Of a DNA stretch of 64,000 bases, positions 54,674 through 63,885 are shown in pieces (position 1 is the stretch's first letter; every line of letters starts with the position of its first letter). A program made the translations under genes and the position numbers. The notes below the pieces were generated by a model. It was not told the origin of the DNA. It saw nothing but the letters and a program-made list of their open reading frames with translations, and made no database searches. The DNA lies in contig NZ_JAJAQI010000008.1 in assembly GCF_020523605.1 (NCBI RefSeq), positions 90,964 through 154,963 of the forward strand, given 5' to 3'. The stretch is from Roseicella aerolata (lineage in GTDB: Bacteria; Pseudomonadota; Alphaproteobacteria; Acetobacterales; Acetobacteraceae).

Positions 54674-55684
54674 TCAGGGCGGCTCCCGCCCGAGCCAGCC
54701 CTCCACATAGGCGCGCCGCGCCAGCACCAGCCCGACGGCCGAGAGCGGCGCCGCGAGCGCCACGCCCAGCAGGCCGAACAGCGCGCCGGTCAGCACCTGC
54801 ACCAGCAGCAGCAGCGCCGGCGGCAGGTCCGCCGTCTCCGCCTGCACCATGGGCGTGAGGAAATTGCCTTCCACCACCTGCACCGCGAAGATCAGCCCGG
54901 CGACCCAGAGGGCGAGCACCGGCCCCTCCGTCAGGGCCAGCAGCACGGCCGGGATGCCGCCGATCAGCGGCCCGAGGATCGGGATGAAGTTCAGCAGGCC
55001 GATGATGGTTGCCAGCAGCCCGGCCAGCGGCACGCCGAGCGCCCAGAGGCCGAGCCAGGTCAGCAGGCCCACCACCAGCATGCCGAAGGCCTGGCCCAGC
55101 AGCCAGCCGCGCAGCGTCTCGCCGGCCTCCGCCAGGGTGGCCTGCACCCGCCCGTCCAGCCGCGGATCGAACAGGCTGCGCAGGCCGGAGAGATAGCCCG
55201 CAGGCTGCGCGGCCAGGTAGAGCGCGACCAGCACCACCAGGGCGAGGTTGCCGAGGCCGCCGAGCGTACTGCCGGCCGCCCGCGCCGCAGCAGTTGCCGC
55301 GCCTTCGACCCCGCCGCCGCCGAGCAGCCGTCCCGGCTCCGCCTGCCGCAGCAGCCAGTCGCCCCAGACAGTGCCGGCCATCTGCCCGCGGAGGGCCTCA
55401 AGGCTCTTCGGCAGGCTCTCGGCAAGCTGCCGCGCCTGCTCGGCCAACGGCGCCGCGGCCGCCCAGGCGGCGAGCATGAGCGCGCCGGCGACCAGCGCCG
55501 CGACGATAAGCACGGCGGCCCAGCCCGGCAGGCCGGTGCGCGCCGCCAGCGGATCGGCCCCGGCGCGCAGGGCGGTCGCCAGCAGCACCGCGGCGAAGCC
55601 GAGCAGCGGCACCTCCGGCACCAGCCAGAGCAGGACCAGCAGCAGCCCGAAGAGGACCAGGACAGAGCCTTGCGCGCGCGTCAT
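54674..55684 (-). CDS. AI-2E family transporter (PerM/TqsA-like)
   Basis: This 336-residue inner-membrane protein has about eight hydrophobic segments: VLVLFGLLLVLLWLVPEVPLLGFAAVLLATAL; WAAVLIVAALVAGALMLAAWAAAAPL; NLALVVLVALYLAAQP; GMLVVGLLTWLGLWALGVPLAGLLATIIGLLNFIPILGPLIGGIPAVLLAL; ALWVAGLIFAVQVVEGNFLTPMV; LLVQVLTGALFGLLGVALAAPLSA. The NFIPILGPLIGGIPA and GNFLTPMVQ motifs are family marks. Members export autoinducer-2 or act as ion antiporters; the substrate here is unknown. ATG 55684 is the only good start. Confidence 0.88.
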   Translation of the reverse strand: MTRAQGSVLVLFGLLLVLLWLVPEVPLLGFAAVLLATALRAGADPLAARTGLPGWAAVLIVAALVAGALMLAAWAAAAPLAEQARQLAESLPKSLEALRGQMAGTVWGDWLLRQAEPGRLLGGGGVEGAATAAARAAGSTLGGLGNLALVVLVALYLAAQPAGYLSGLRSLFDPRLDGRVQATLAEAGETLRGWLLGQAFGMLVVGLLTWLGLWALGVPLAGLLATIIGLLNFIPILGPLIGGIPAVLLALTEGPVLALWVAGLIFAVQVVEGNFLTPMVQAETADLPPALLLLVQVLTGALFGLLGVALAAPLSAVGLVLARRAYVEGWLGREPP

Positions 55685-56002
55685 GACGGGCGAACGGCGG
55701 CTCAGGCGGGCGGTTCCGCTGCCGTTCCATGATGGCGGCGGCGTGACCCTGCCGGGCCGTGTCCATCGCCACCCGGCAGGCCAAGCCAGGGCAGGGCGAT
55801 GCGATGCGCATCGCCCGGCCGCGGCCATGGGCGCAGGCTTGCCCGGGCCGCCCTGCTCATGCTGCGGTGCGCGCGCCGGCCTGGAGTCGCCGTAAGGGGC
55901 CGCCCGCCGCGCCGGACAGGGGCGCCGCGCGCAGGAGCCCCCCATGGCGACGTGCCGCGCAGAGAGCGGACCGCAACCGCGGCCGCAGGGAGCATGCCCG
56001 GC
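55685..56002. other. Divergent gap between the AI-2E gene and ackA, with a hairpin
   Basis: No gene is seen. GGGCGATGCG and CGCATCGCCC at 55794-55816 make a perfect ten-base-pair hairpin with loop ATG, about 190 bases before the ackA start. Confidence 0.4.
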
Positions 56003-57175
56003 ATGAGCGATGACCTGATCGGCGTGGTGAATGCCGGTTCCTCCTCCCTGAAATTCGCGCTCTACGAGGGCGAGCGCCGGCTGCTCGCCGGCCAGGTGGA
56101 CGGAATCGGGGTCAGGCCGCAGGCCCGCGCCAGGGATGCCGGCGGCGAGGCAATCGCGCCCCCCGCGCTGGACCCGCCGCCGCAGACGCCGGCGGAGGTG
56201 GTGCCGGCCCTGATACCCTGGCTGCGCGAGCGGCTCGGCAGCCGCCGGATCGCCGCCCTCGGCCACCGCGTGGTGCATGGCGGCACCAGATACGCGAAGC
56301 CGGTGCGGGCGACGCCGGAGGTGGTGCGGGACCTGGAGGCGCTGGTGCCGCTCGCCCCGCTGCATGAGCCGCACAACCTGGCGCCGATCAAGGCGGTGCT
56401 GGCGCTGGACCCGGACCTGCCGCAGGTCGCCTGCTTCGACACCGCCTTCCATCGCACCATGCCGGAGGTGGCGCAGGCCTTCGCCCTGCCGCGCGCCATG
56501 TTCGAGGAGGGGCTGCGGCGCTACGGCTTCCACGGCCTCTCCTACGAATACATCGCCTCCGTCCTGCCCGAGGTCTCGCCGCGGCTGGCGGAGGGGCGCT
56601 GCATCGTCGCGCATCTCGGCAACGGCGCCTCGGCCTGTGCGCTGCGGGCGGGCGTCTCCATTGCCACCACCATGGGCTTCACCGCAGTGGACGGGCTGCC
56701 GATGGGCACCCGCACGGGGGAGTTGGATGCCGGCGTGGTGCTGCACTTCATCCAGCAGCGCGGCATGGATGCGGCGCAGATCCAGGACCTGCTCTACAGA
56801 AAATCGGGGATGCTCGGCCTGTCCGGCGGCATCTCCTCCGACTTCCGCGACCTGCTGGCGAGCGACGATCCACGCGCGGCCTTCGCGATCGAGGTCTTCT
56901 GCTACCGCACGGCGCGGCAGATCGCCTCGCTCGCCTGCGCGCTGGGCGGGCTGGACGGCATCGTCTTCACCGCCGGCGTGGGCGAGAACGCGGCGCCGGT
57001 GCGGGCGCGGATCTGCCAGGCGCTGGGCTGGCTGGGCCTCGCCTTCGATGCAACCGCCAATGCCGCGCATGGCCCGCGCCTCAGCGCGCCGGGCAGCGCG
57101 GTGGAGGCCTGGGTGATCCCGACCGACGAGGAGCGCATGATCGCGCGCCACACCCGGGCCCTCGCCCTGGGCTGA
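56003..57175 (+). CDS. ackA: Acetate kinase
   Basis: This 390-residue ASKHA-fold kinase interconverts acetate and acetyl phosphate. Signature 1 is LIGVVNAGSSSLKFALYE. Next are ALGHRVVHGGTRYAKPV, CFDTAFHRTMPEVAQAFALP, YGFHGLSYEYIA, IVAHLGNGASACALRAGVSIATTMGFTAVDGLPMGTRTGELDAG and GIVFTAGVGENAAPVRARIC, all active-site blocks. ATG 56003 has AGGGAG about ten bases upstream. No phosphotransacetylase gene is next to it. It may serve acetate use or acetyl-phosphate from phosphoketolase. Confidence 0.95.
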   Translation: MSDDLIGVVNAGSSSLKFALYEGERRLLAGQVDGIGVRPQARARDAGGEAIAPPALDPPPQTPAEVVPALIPWLRERLGSRRIAALGHRVVHGGTRYAKPVRATPEVVRDLEALVPLAPLHEPHNLAPIKAVLALDPDLPQVACFDTAFHRTMPEVAQAFALPRAMFEEGLRRYGFHGLSYEYIASVLPEVSPRLAEGRCIVAHLGNGASACALRAGVSIATTMGFTAVDGLPMGTRTGELDAGVVLHFIQQRGMDAAQIQDLLYRKSGMLGLSGGISSDFRDLLASDDPRAAFAIEVFCYRTARQIASLACALGGLDGIVFTAGVGENAAPVRARICQALGWLGLAFDATANAAHGPRLSAPGSAVEAWVIPTDEERMIARHTRALALG

Positions 57176-57420
57176 GCCGGGCCGGCGGCGCCCGGCGCCG
57201 CGCGCCGCCGGCAGGCGCTTGTTTCCGTCGCGCCTGCCCGCCGGTTCCGCGCGCTGACGGATCCCGCGAAGGTCGGGCCCTTGCACCCGGAGCGTCCTAC
57301 CAACGGCCCGGATGCGCGACCGCATCCGGGCAGGAGCGCCGCAGTTGCGGCGGGCCGCGGAGGCGGCCCCGGCGTGGGCTGGCGCCCACGCCGCAGGGTC
57401 CATGATCGGGGCCGGTCCTA
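57176..57420. other. Convergent gap after ackA
   Basis: No gene is seen. GGCGGCGCCCGGCGCCGCGC just after ackA is a GC dyad that could be a bidirectional terminator. Nothing else stands out. Confidence 0.4.
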
Positions 57421-58383
57421 TCAGGCCAGCGGGGCGACCGTCCGGCTGCCCGGCCGGTCCAGGTCCAGCATCGGCCCGAGCGGCACCACGCCGCTGGGAT
57501 TCACCCAGGCGTGGCTCTGGTAGTAGTGCCGCTTGATATGGCCGAAATCGACCGTCTCCGCGATCCCCGGCACCTGGTAGAGCGAGCGCGTGTGGTCCCA
57601 GAGCGCGGGGTAGTCCAGGATCCGGCGCAGGTTGCACTTGAAGTGGCCGTGATAGACCGCGTCGAAGCGGATGAGTGTGGTGAAGAGCCGCCAGTCGGCC
57701 TCGGTCGCGGCTTCCCCGCAGAGGAAGGGCTGGCGCGATAGCCGCGCCTCCAGCCAGTCCAGCGTCTCGAAGAGCGGGATGACCGCTTCCTCATGGGCTT
57801 CCTGGCTGCGGGCGAAGCCGGCGCGATAGACGCCGTTGTTGAGCGTGGCATAGACGCGCTCATTCACCGCATCGATCTCGGTCCGCAGCGGCGCCGGGTA
57901 CCAGTCGCCCGGCGCGGCGCCGATGCCGTCGAAGGCATGGTTGAGCATGCGGATGATCTCCGCGCTCTCGTTGTTCACGATGGTGCCGGTGGCGCGGTCC
58001 CACAGCACCGGCACCGTCACGCGGCCGGAATAGCCTGGCTCGGCCTTCGCATAGACCTCGTGCAGGGCCTGCGCGCCGTTCACGCTGTCCGCCACCACAC
58101 CCTCGCTGGGGGCGAAATTCCAGCCCTGCTCGCCCATCAGCCAGTGGGTGACCGACAGGCTGATCATCCCCTCCAGGCCCTTCAGACGGCGGAAGATCAG
58201 CGTGCGATGCGCCCAGGGGCAGGCGAGGGAGACATAGAGGTGGTAGCGCCCCGCTTCCGGCGGGAAGCGGCCGCCCGGCGCGATCCGGTCGCGGAAGCGT
58301 GTTTCCGGCCGCTGGAAGCGCCCGCCCGCGCCTGGCATGCTGGCCTCATCGGCGTACCAGACGCCGTCCACCATCCGTCCCAT
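57421..58383 (-). CDS. yqjG: Glutathionyl-hydroquinone reductase (YqjG/PcpF type GST)
   Basis: This 320-residue Xi-class glutathione transferase reduces glutathionyl-hydroquinones. The catalytic Cys55 is in YHLYVSLACPWAHRTLIFRRLKGLEG, the class signature. LWDRATGTIVNNESAEIIRMLN is the glutathione strand. RVYATLNNGVYRAGFARSQEAHEEAV and EADWRLFTTLIRFDAVYHGHFKCNLRRI are the C-terminal helices with the conserved Tyr residues. Start 58383 begins MGRMVDGVWY. It is likely protective against quinones and often found with aromatic degradation genes. Confidence 0.93.
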   Translation of the reverse strand: MGRMVDGVWYADEASMPGAGGRFQRPETRFRDRIAPGGRFPPEAGRYHLYVSLACPWAHRTLIFRRLKGLEGMISLSVTHWLMGEQGWNFAPSEGVVADSVNGAQALHEVYAKAEPGYSGRVTVPVLWDRATGTIVNNESAEIIRMLNHAFDGIGAAPGDWYPAPLRTEIDAVNERVYATLNNGVYRAGFARSQEAHEEAVIPLFETLDWLEARLSRQPFLCGEAATEADWRLFTTLIRFDAVYHGHFKCNLRRILDYPALWDHTRSLYQVPGIAETVDFGHIKRHYYQSHAWVNPSGVVPLGPMLDLDRPGSRTVAPLA

Positions 58384-58429
58384 CGCGCGCTCCCGTCTCG
58401 CTTCCGGCGGATATGGGGCGCGGGTGGGT

Positions 58430-59386
58430 TCAGTCCACGCGGATATCCGCCTCCCGCACCACCCGGCCATGCAGGGCGGCCTGGTCCCGGAGGAAGGCGG
58501 CGAACTCCTCCGGCGTGTTGGGCGGCGCCTCGTTGCCGAGCGCGGCGAGCTTCTCCGCCACCGGCGGATCGGCGGCCACCGCGTTCAGCGCCGCGTTCAG
58601 GTCGCGGCGGAGGTCTTCCGGCGTGCCGGCCGGCAGGAAGACGCCGTTCCATTCATGGGTCTCGAGGCCCGGCAGCGTGCTGCCGATCGCCTCCACTCCC
58701 GGCAGCACCGCGACCGGCCCGCGTCCGGCATGCGCGAGGACATGGGCCGTGCCGTTGCGTGCATGCGCGACGCTGCCCGGGACATTGGTGAATTGCAGCT
58801 GCAGGCGGCCGTTCATCAGGTCGTGCCGCGCGGATGGCGCGTCGCGGTAGACCACATGGTTGATCCGGACCCCTGCCATCCGGTTGAACAGCGCGAGGGT
58901 GATGTGCTGGGCGGAGCCGATGCCGGTGGTGCCGGCATCGATCCTGCCCGGCGCCGCCTGCGCCGCCGCGATCAGTGCCCGCACTGTGCGCGGCGGGAAG
59001 TCGTTCGCCGCCAGGATGGCGTTCGGCGTCAGCAGCGAGAGGAAGACGGGCAGGAAGTCGCGCCCGGTGTCGTAGGGCAGCCGCGGCCCGAACAGCGCCG
59101 GGTTCACCGAATGCGCCGTCGCATCATAGAGCAGCGTGCCGCCATCGGGCGGGGCGCGCGCCACCAGCGTCGCGGCGATGGTGCCGGCGGCGCCGGGCCG
59201 GTTCTCGACCAGATAGCTCCGCCCGGTCCGCTCCGCCAATCGGCCGAAGAGCAGGCGGCAGACCGTATCGGCGGTGCCGCCCGCGCCATAGGCGTTGATG
59301 ACGCGCACGACGCGGTCCTGCGCCCGGGCGAGCGCCGGCGCGGCGAGCCCGCCGGCCAGCAGGGCGCGCCGGCGGGCGGCGCGCAT
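58430..59386 (-). CDS. Bug family tripartite tricarboxylate transporter substrate-binding protein
   Basis: This 318-residue periplasmic protein of the TctC/Bug type starts MRAARRRALLAGGLAAPALARAQ (signal peptide, possibly twin-arginine), then VRVINAYGAGGTADTVCRLLFGRLAERTG, with the Bug ligand loop YGAGGTADT. Next are VENRPGAAGTIAATLVARAPPDGGTLL and GTTGIGSAQHITLALFNRMAG. Such proteins bind carboxylates and are hugely expanded without permeases in some genomes. No tctAB genes are near. It sits between a GST-type gene and an MBL hydrolase on the same strand with short gaps, probably one transcript. Confidence 0.9.
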   Translation of the reverse strand: MRAARRRALLAGGLAAPALARAQDRVVRVINAYGAGGTADTVCRLLFGRLAERTGRSYLVENRPGAAGTIAATLVARAPPDGGTLLYDATAHSVNPALFGPRLPYDTGRDFLPVFLSLLTPNAILAANDFPPRTVRALIAAAQAAPGRIDAGTTGIGSAQHITLALFNRMAGVRINHVVYRDAPSARHDLMNGRLQLQFTNVPGSVAHARNGTAHVLAHAGRGPVAVLPGVEAIGSTLPGLETHEWNGVFLPAGTPEDLRRDLNAALNAVAADPPVAEKLAALGNEAPPNTPEEFAAFLRDQAALHGRVVREADIRVD

Positions 59387-59387
59387 C

Positions 59388-60263
59388 TCAGCCCTCCGTC
59401 GGCATGAAGCGGAAGCCGTCCCCCCAGCGCGTCAGGTGGCCTGTGGAGGGGGAGGGGAAATGCGCGGTGCAGATCAGCCGGCCGGTATCGCAATGGCATT
59501 CCAGGAAGCGCCGCCGCGTCACTGCCGACTGCTTCTGGTCGACATCGGCGCGCATGGAGATTTCCGGGTAGCGCGCCTGCAGCGGCGAATGGATCAGGTC
59601 GCCGGTCAGCACGGCGATGGTCTCGCCCTTGCCGAGTTCCACCGCATAATGGTCCGGCGTGTGGCCGGGCGTCGGCGTCAGGCGCACATGGTCGTTCAGC
59701 GCATGGTCGGTGGCGACGAGATCCGCCCGCCCGGCCGCGACCACCGGCAGCACGCTGTCCTCGATCACCGGGTTCGGCGCCCTCGCATGCTCCTCCGACC
59801 AGTAGGCATATTCCTTCTCGCCGAAGATGTAGCGCGCCTTCGGGAAGGTCGGCACCCAGCGGCCGTTCTCCAGCCGGGTGTTCCAGCCGACATGGTCGAC
59901 ATGCAGGTGGGTGCACATGACATAGTCGATGTCGCTCACGGAAAAGCCCGTGGCGGCCAGGTTCCGCTCCCAGGTCTCGGCGGTCTTCATGTGCCAGAAG
60001 GGCCGGTTCGGGCGGTGCTTGTGGTTGCCGACACAGGTATCCACCAGGATGGTGTGGTGCGGCGTGCGGATCAGGTAGGACTGGATGCAGAGCCGGACCT
60101 TGCCGGTGGCGGGATCGATCGCCTGCGGCTCCAGCCAGGACCGGTTCTCGTCGAGCACCTCCTGCGTCAGCCCGGGGAAGAATTCGAGCGGATCGAAGAG
60201 CGGCTCCTCCTCCTCGATCACCCGATGGATCTCGAGATCGCCCAGCCGGAAGCTCTTGCCCAT
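59388..60263 (-). CDS. MBL-fold metallo-hydrolase
   Basis: This 291-residue metallo-beta-lactamase superfamily enzyme has the zinc motif MCTHLHVDHVGWNTR, with further ligands in LTPTPGHTPDHYAVEL, VLTGDLIHSPLQ and TAHFPSPSTGH. FGEKEYAYWSEEHARAPNP between the first sites is usual in the quorum-lactonase-like and alkylsulfatase-like branches. It has no signal peptide, so it is cytoplasmic. Its stop lies two bases from the start of the Bug gene, so they are cotranscribed. The substrate is unknown; lactones or esters are candidates. Confidence 0.87.
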   Translation of the reverse strand: MGKSFRLGDLEIHRVIEEEEPLFDPLEFFPGLTQEVLDENRSWLEPQAIDPATGKVRLCIQSYLIRTPHHTILVDTCVGNHKHRPNRPFWHMKTAETWERNLAATGFSVSDIDYVMCTHLHVDHVGWNTRLENGRWVPTFPKARYIFGEKEYAYWSEEHARAPNPVIEDSVLPVVAAGRADLVATDHALNDHVRLTPTPGHTPDHYAVELGKGETIAVLTGDLIHSPLQARYPEISMRADVDQKQSAVTRRRFLECHCDTGRLICTAHFPSPSTGHLTRWGDGFRFMPTEG

Positions 60264-60473
60264 GTCCGTCTCCTCTGCGGGCGTCGCCCCCGCTGGCCGG
60301 GAGTGTAGCGCCGCGGCGCATCATCGCCAGCAGGAACGCTGCCGCGGGGCGGCGGCCAGACGATGGCGGATGGCGGGCATCTCCGAAGGCCATCCGCCAC
60401 GGGCCCGTGGTCTCCGGGTGGATTCGCGGCAGGGTCGTTCCCGCCCCTCCGCGATCTGCGCTAGAGGGGCGGC

Positions 60474-62195
60474 ATGCATGCCGCACCGCCGATGCTCGTC
60501 ACGCTCGTCCTCGCGCTCGCCCTGGCGCTGGCCTTCGGGACCCTCGCACGCTGGCTGCGCCTGCCGCCGCTCTTCGGATACCTGGTGGCCGGCGTGGCGC
60601 TCAGCCCGCACACGCCGGGCTATGTCGGCGATGCCGCGCTCACCACCACCCTGGCGGAGGTCGGCGTGGCGCTGCTGCTCTTCGGCGTCGGCCTGCATTT
60701 CCGCCTGGCCGATCTGCTGGCGGTCTGGCGCATCGCCCTGCCGGGGGCGGTGATCCAGGTCGGCCTCGCCATGATGCTCGGCGGGCTGCTCGGCGCGCTC
60801 GGCTTCGGCCTGCACTGGGGGGCGGCGCTGGTCTTCGGGCTCGCGCTCGCCATCGCCTCCACCGCGGTCGCGACCCGCATGCTGGCCGAGCGGGGGCATC
60901 TCAGCGGCCCGGCCGGGCGCATCGCCCTGGGCTGGCTGGTGGTGCAGGACCTGCTCGTCGTGCTCGCCCTGGTGATGGTTCCGGCCGCGGCCGGGGCGGG
61001 GATGGAGGGGTTGCCGTCGGCGCTGCTCACCGCGGTGCTGGAACTGGTCGGCTTTGCCGCCTGCGTGCTGCTGATCGGCCGGCGCGGTCTGCCGGCGCTG
61101 CTGTCCCGCCTCGCCCGCGGCCCCTCGCGGGAGCTCTTCACCCTCGGCGTCATCGTCGCCGCGCTCGGCACCGCCTATGCCGCCTCGGAACTCTTTCATG
61201 TTTCCTTTGCGCTGGGCGCCTTCTTCGCCGGCGTCCTGCTGGGAGAGAGCGATCTCGGCCACCAGGCCGCGGCGGAAGCGATGCCGCTGCAGCGGGTCTT
61301 CGCCGCGCTGTTCTTCGTCTCGGTCGGCATGCTGCTCGATCCGGCGGCGCTGCTGGCGGCGCCGCTGATCTCAGCCGGGGCGCTGCTGACCGTGGTGATC
61401 GGGGTCGGGATCACCACCTTCCTGCTGCTGCTGGCCTTCCGGGTGCCGGCCGCAACGGCCGCGCTGGTCGGCGGTGCCTTCGCGCAGATCGGCGAGTTCT
61501 CCTTCCTGCTGGCGAAATTCGCGATCGGCCTTGGCCTGCTGCCGGCCGAGGCGAGCGCCCCGCTGCTGGCCGCGGCCTTCGGCGGCATCCTGCTGCTGCC
61601 GCTCTCCCAGCGCGGCTTCGCCTGGGCGGCGCGGCAACTGGAGGCGTCGCGAGGATGGCAGTCCTGGCATGCGGCGGGTCAGGGGCCGCGCTTCGGCCCG
61701 CCGGAGACGGACGGCCTCTCCGGCCATGCCATCCTCGTCGGCCATGGCCGGGTCGGGCGGGTAGTGGCGGCGGCGTTGATGCGCCATGGCCTCGACCTCG
61801 TGGTGATCGAGGCCGACCGCCGCATCGCCGAGCGGGCCCGCAGCCTGGGGGTGCCGGTGATCTGGGGCGATGCCGCGCGGCCGGAGGTGCTGGAGGCTGC
61901 GCGGCCGGAGGCGGCGCGGCTGGTGGTGCTGGCCCTGCCCGATGCCGCCGAGGCGCGGCGGGTGCTGCAGCAGATCCGGGCCGTGAACCCGGACATCCAG
62001 GCCGCGGCCCGAGCGCATGACGATGCCGATATGGCGCAACTGCTGGGTGCGGGCGGCGTGGCGCTGGCGGTGATGGGGGAGCGGGAGATCGCCCTCGGCA
62101 TCGCCGATTTCGCCCTGCGTCGCCTGGGCGTGGGGGTGGAGGAGGCGCAGGCCACGGTGGACTCGCTGCGGAGGGGGCGGCAGCAGATCGTCTGA
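60474..62195 (+). CDS. Monovalent cation:proton antiporter 2 family protein (KefB/YbaL type)
   Basis: This 573-residue protein has an N-terminal CPA2 membrane domain of about 12-13 helices (LRLPPLFGYLVAGVALSPHTPGYVGD; GVALLLFGVGLHF; SFALGAFFAGVLLGESDLGHQ; GAFAQIGEFSFLLAKFAIGLGLL). A C-terminal RCK/TrkA-N domain follows with the nucleotide motif AILVGHGRVGRVVAAALMRHGLDLVVIEAD and VIWGDAARPEVLEAA. YbaL-type proteins have this N-terminal opening. The gene begins a few bases after a CTGCGCTAGA box. It likely expels K+ or Na+ in stress, gated by nucleotides or thiols. Confidence 0.93.
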   Translation: MHAAPPMLVTLVLALALALAFGTLARWLRLPPLFGYLVAGVALSPHTPGYVGDAALTTTLAEVGVALLLFGVGLHFRLADLLAVWRIALPGAVIQVGLAMMLGGLLGALGFGLHWGAALVFGLALAIASTAVATRMLAERGHLSGPAGRIALGWLVVQDLLVVLALVMVPAAAGAGMEGLPSALLTAVLELVGFAACVLLIGRRGLPALLSRLARGPSRELFTLGVIVAALGTAYAASELFHVSFALGAFFAGVLLGESDLGHQAAAEAMPLQRVFAALFFVSVGMLLDPAALLAAPLISAGALLTVVIGVGITTFLLLLAFRVPAATAALVGGAFAQIGEFSFLLAKFAIGLGLLPAEASAPLLAAAFGGILLLPLSQRGFAWAARQLEASRGWQSWHAAGQGPRFGPPETDGLSGHAILVGHGRVGRVVAAALMRHGLDLVVIEADRRIAERARSLGVPVIWGDAARPEVLEAARPEAARLVVLALPDAAEARRVLQQIRAVNPDIQAAARAHDDADMAQLLGAGGVALAVMGEREIALGIADFALRRLGVGVEEAQATVDSLRRGRQQIV

Positions 62196-62551
62196 CGGCG
62201 GAGGCAGGCCGCTTCGCCCCGCGCGCGTCGGGCTCCAGCGCGGACCGGCACGGCGCGGGTAGGGAACGGAGCGCCTTCGGGCGCGGCGCATTGCCTCGCG
62301 TTGATCCCGCTGCCATCCCGCATGACGCGGCACTGGCCAGGGACCGGGCCGGTGGAGAAGGGCTCAGCCCTGGCCAGCGCCGCGGCCATCTGCGCCGGGT
62401 CGCGCGCGCCGCTGCCGGGCGGCGCCTCGATCGCCGGGCGGCCGCCCGGACGGCGCGTGGGGAGCCGGTGGAGCAGGGCGCGGCGTGCTGGCAAGCTATC
62501 CTCCGCCCGGATAATCCGGCATCACCAAAGCGAGGCGTGAGGAGGCGAGGC
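62196..62551. other. 356-base gap, no convincing gene
   Basis: Frames on both strands are open because of high GC but show no family or start signal. The only clear signal is GAGGAGGCGAGG before the next gene. Confidence 0.4.
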
Positions 62552-63307
62552 ATGTACGAGACGCGCGAGAGGCCGGCGGATGGCTACAAGGCAATCCCGG
62601 CGGTCTTTCAGTATTCGGCGGGCGTCGCGGCGCTGCCGGGCTTCCGGATCGAGCGGGTGCGCTTCGCCGAACCGGTGCCGCTGATGGCCGGCTTCACGAA
62701 GATCGCGGATTACCTCCGCGGCATCGGCCGGCCGCTGACCGCCTTCTGCCAGTGCGAGCTGCGCTCCCCCGGCCAGTTCACCGAGGAAGGCTTTCGCCAG
62801 TTCAACCTGGGCTATGCCAGGACCCTGGAGGAATGGGGCATCCTGGCCGAGGGCTACAACCCGGTGGCGCGCAGCAATGTCTGCCCGGAACTGACCCCGC
62901 CGGCGGAGCCGGGCTTCCACAGCTTCAGCTTCACCCTGCCGGATGCCGGCGCCGCCCACAGCTTCGTCACCGCGGGCAGCGGCGAGAGCACGGAAGGGAA
63001 GGGGAGCTACGAGGAGAAGACCATCGCGCTCGGCGACACCTCGCCTTCCGGCCTGCGACGCAAGGCGCAATTCGTGCTGGACGAGATGGAGCGGCGGATG
63101 GCGGCGCTCGGCGGTTCCTGGGGCATGGCGACGGCGGCGCAGGTCTACACCATCCACGACATCCACCCCATCCTGGGCGATGAACTGGTGCGGCGCGGCG
63201 CCGCGCGCCACGGCGTGACCTGGCATCATTGCCGGCCGCCGGTGGTCGGCCTCGAATACGAGATGGATGTGCGCGGCCTGCCGCTGGAGCGGGTGATCCC
63301 CGCATAG
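62552..63307 (+). CDS. CnbZ-like protein (2-aminomuconate deaminase type), tentative
   Basis: This 251-residue soluble protein starts after GAGGAGG at ATG 62552. It reads YKAIPAVFQYSAGVAALPGFRIERVRFAEPVPL, FCQCELRSPGQFTEEGF, YNPVARSNVCPELTPPAEPGFHSFSFTLP and TAAQVYTIHDIHP. I recognise it, with moderate certainty, as the family that includes the 2-amino-5-chloromuconate deaminase CnbZ, with an overall look of a double Rid-like fold. Most members are of unknown role near amidases or aromatic catabolism genes. Conserved Cys in FCQCEL and SNVCPE could be catalytic. It stands alone here. Confidence 0.55.
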   Translation: MYETRERPADGYKAIPAVFQYSAGVAALPGFRIERVRFAEPVPLMAGFTKIADYLRGIGRPLTAFCQCELRSPGQFTEEGFRQFNLGYARTLEEWGILAEGYNPVARSNVCPELTPPAEPGFHSFSFTLPDAGAAHSFVTAGSGESTEGKGSYEEKTIALGDTSPSGLRRKAQFVLDEMERRMAALGGSWGMATAAQVYTIHDIHPILGDELVRRGAARHGVTWHHCRPPVVGLEYEMDVRGLPLERVIPA

Positions 63308-63312
63308 TTCCA

Positions 63313-63354
63313 TGCTGTCCCGCAGCCATGCCTTGGCTTTCCTGCGGGACAGCA
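63313..63354 (+). terminator. Strong hairpin after the CnbZ-like gene
   Basis: TGCTGTCCCGCAG and CTGCGGGACAGCA pair over 13 bases with a 16-base loop, starting six bases after the stop codon. GCTTCCCCC follows rather than a T-run. It is a probable transcription end or message-stabilising structure. Confidence 0.6.
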
Positions 63355-63470
63355 CAGCTTCCCCCTCCGGGCCAGGGTCGCCGGGGCAGGCTCAAGCGCC
63401 TCAGTCTGACCGCCGCCGGCTGCTGCTCCGGACCGCGCGCACACGTCGCAGTTCGCATACCTCGGCCGAT

Positions 63471-63680
63471 CTGATACCCACCCGCATAAATCCTGACCTG
63501 CCGCTGCTGCAGGCGGCCGAGCACCCGAATGGCCGGGCCCCCATGGAAGATGCCGGCCGCATTTTCCATGGGCACCGGGGGTGCCGCGCCAGGTGGCGCG
63601 TCGCCGGGCCGCAGAGCGGCGCAGGCGACTGAGGCCGCATGCAGGCGTCAGCGTTTATGCGGATTGGTATGATACCCGCG
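63471..63680. repeat. Inverted pair of family 2 intergenic repeats
   Basis: TGATACCCACCCGCATAAAT, then CCTGACCTGCC from 63471, and its mirror TTTATGCGGATTGGTAT at about 63655-63672, belong to the same family as the copies at 5138 and 32190. Between them lie short dyads such as CCATGG-rich stretches (63541-63580). No gene is seen. Confidence 0.5.
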
Positions 63681-63740
63681 GCGGATCGGCCGTCCGGAAC
63701 TGGCCGCCGATCCGCCGCGGGCCATTGCTCAGGGAGCGGA

Positions 63741-63885
63741 TCCACGCGCCCGGTCGTTCACGGCGTCCTACGATCGGCGCTACAGCGGAATGCGTTCAGA
63801 ACTGAACGCTTATCCGTTGTAGCTCCTTGTTTTCCGAGCAGATTCACGCCTTCGGTCGTTCACGGCCTCCGGCGATCTGCCCTAG
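63741..63885 (-). repeat. Dispersed intergenic repeat, family 1, inverted full copy plus a partial copy
   Basis: On the minus strand 63885-63780 reads CTAGGGCAGATCGCCGGAGG, GTGAACGACCGAAGGCGTGA, ATCTGCTCGGAAAACAAGGA, and GCGTTCAGTTCTGAACGCAT, ending CCGCTGTAG. It is the cleanest match to the copy after pal. A second partial copy of the GTCGTTCACGG block lies at 63741-63781 in the same orientation. The left end of the insertion sequence abuts it. Confidence 0.8.

Noticed and set aside
62196..62551. A possible gene between the antiporter and the CnbZ-like gene, on either strand
   Set aside because: The open frames have no ribosome site, no recognisable fold and composition expected of GC-rich noncoding DNA.
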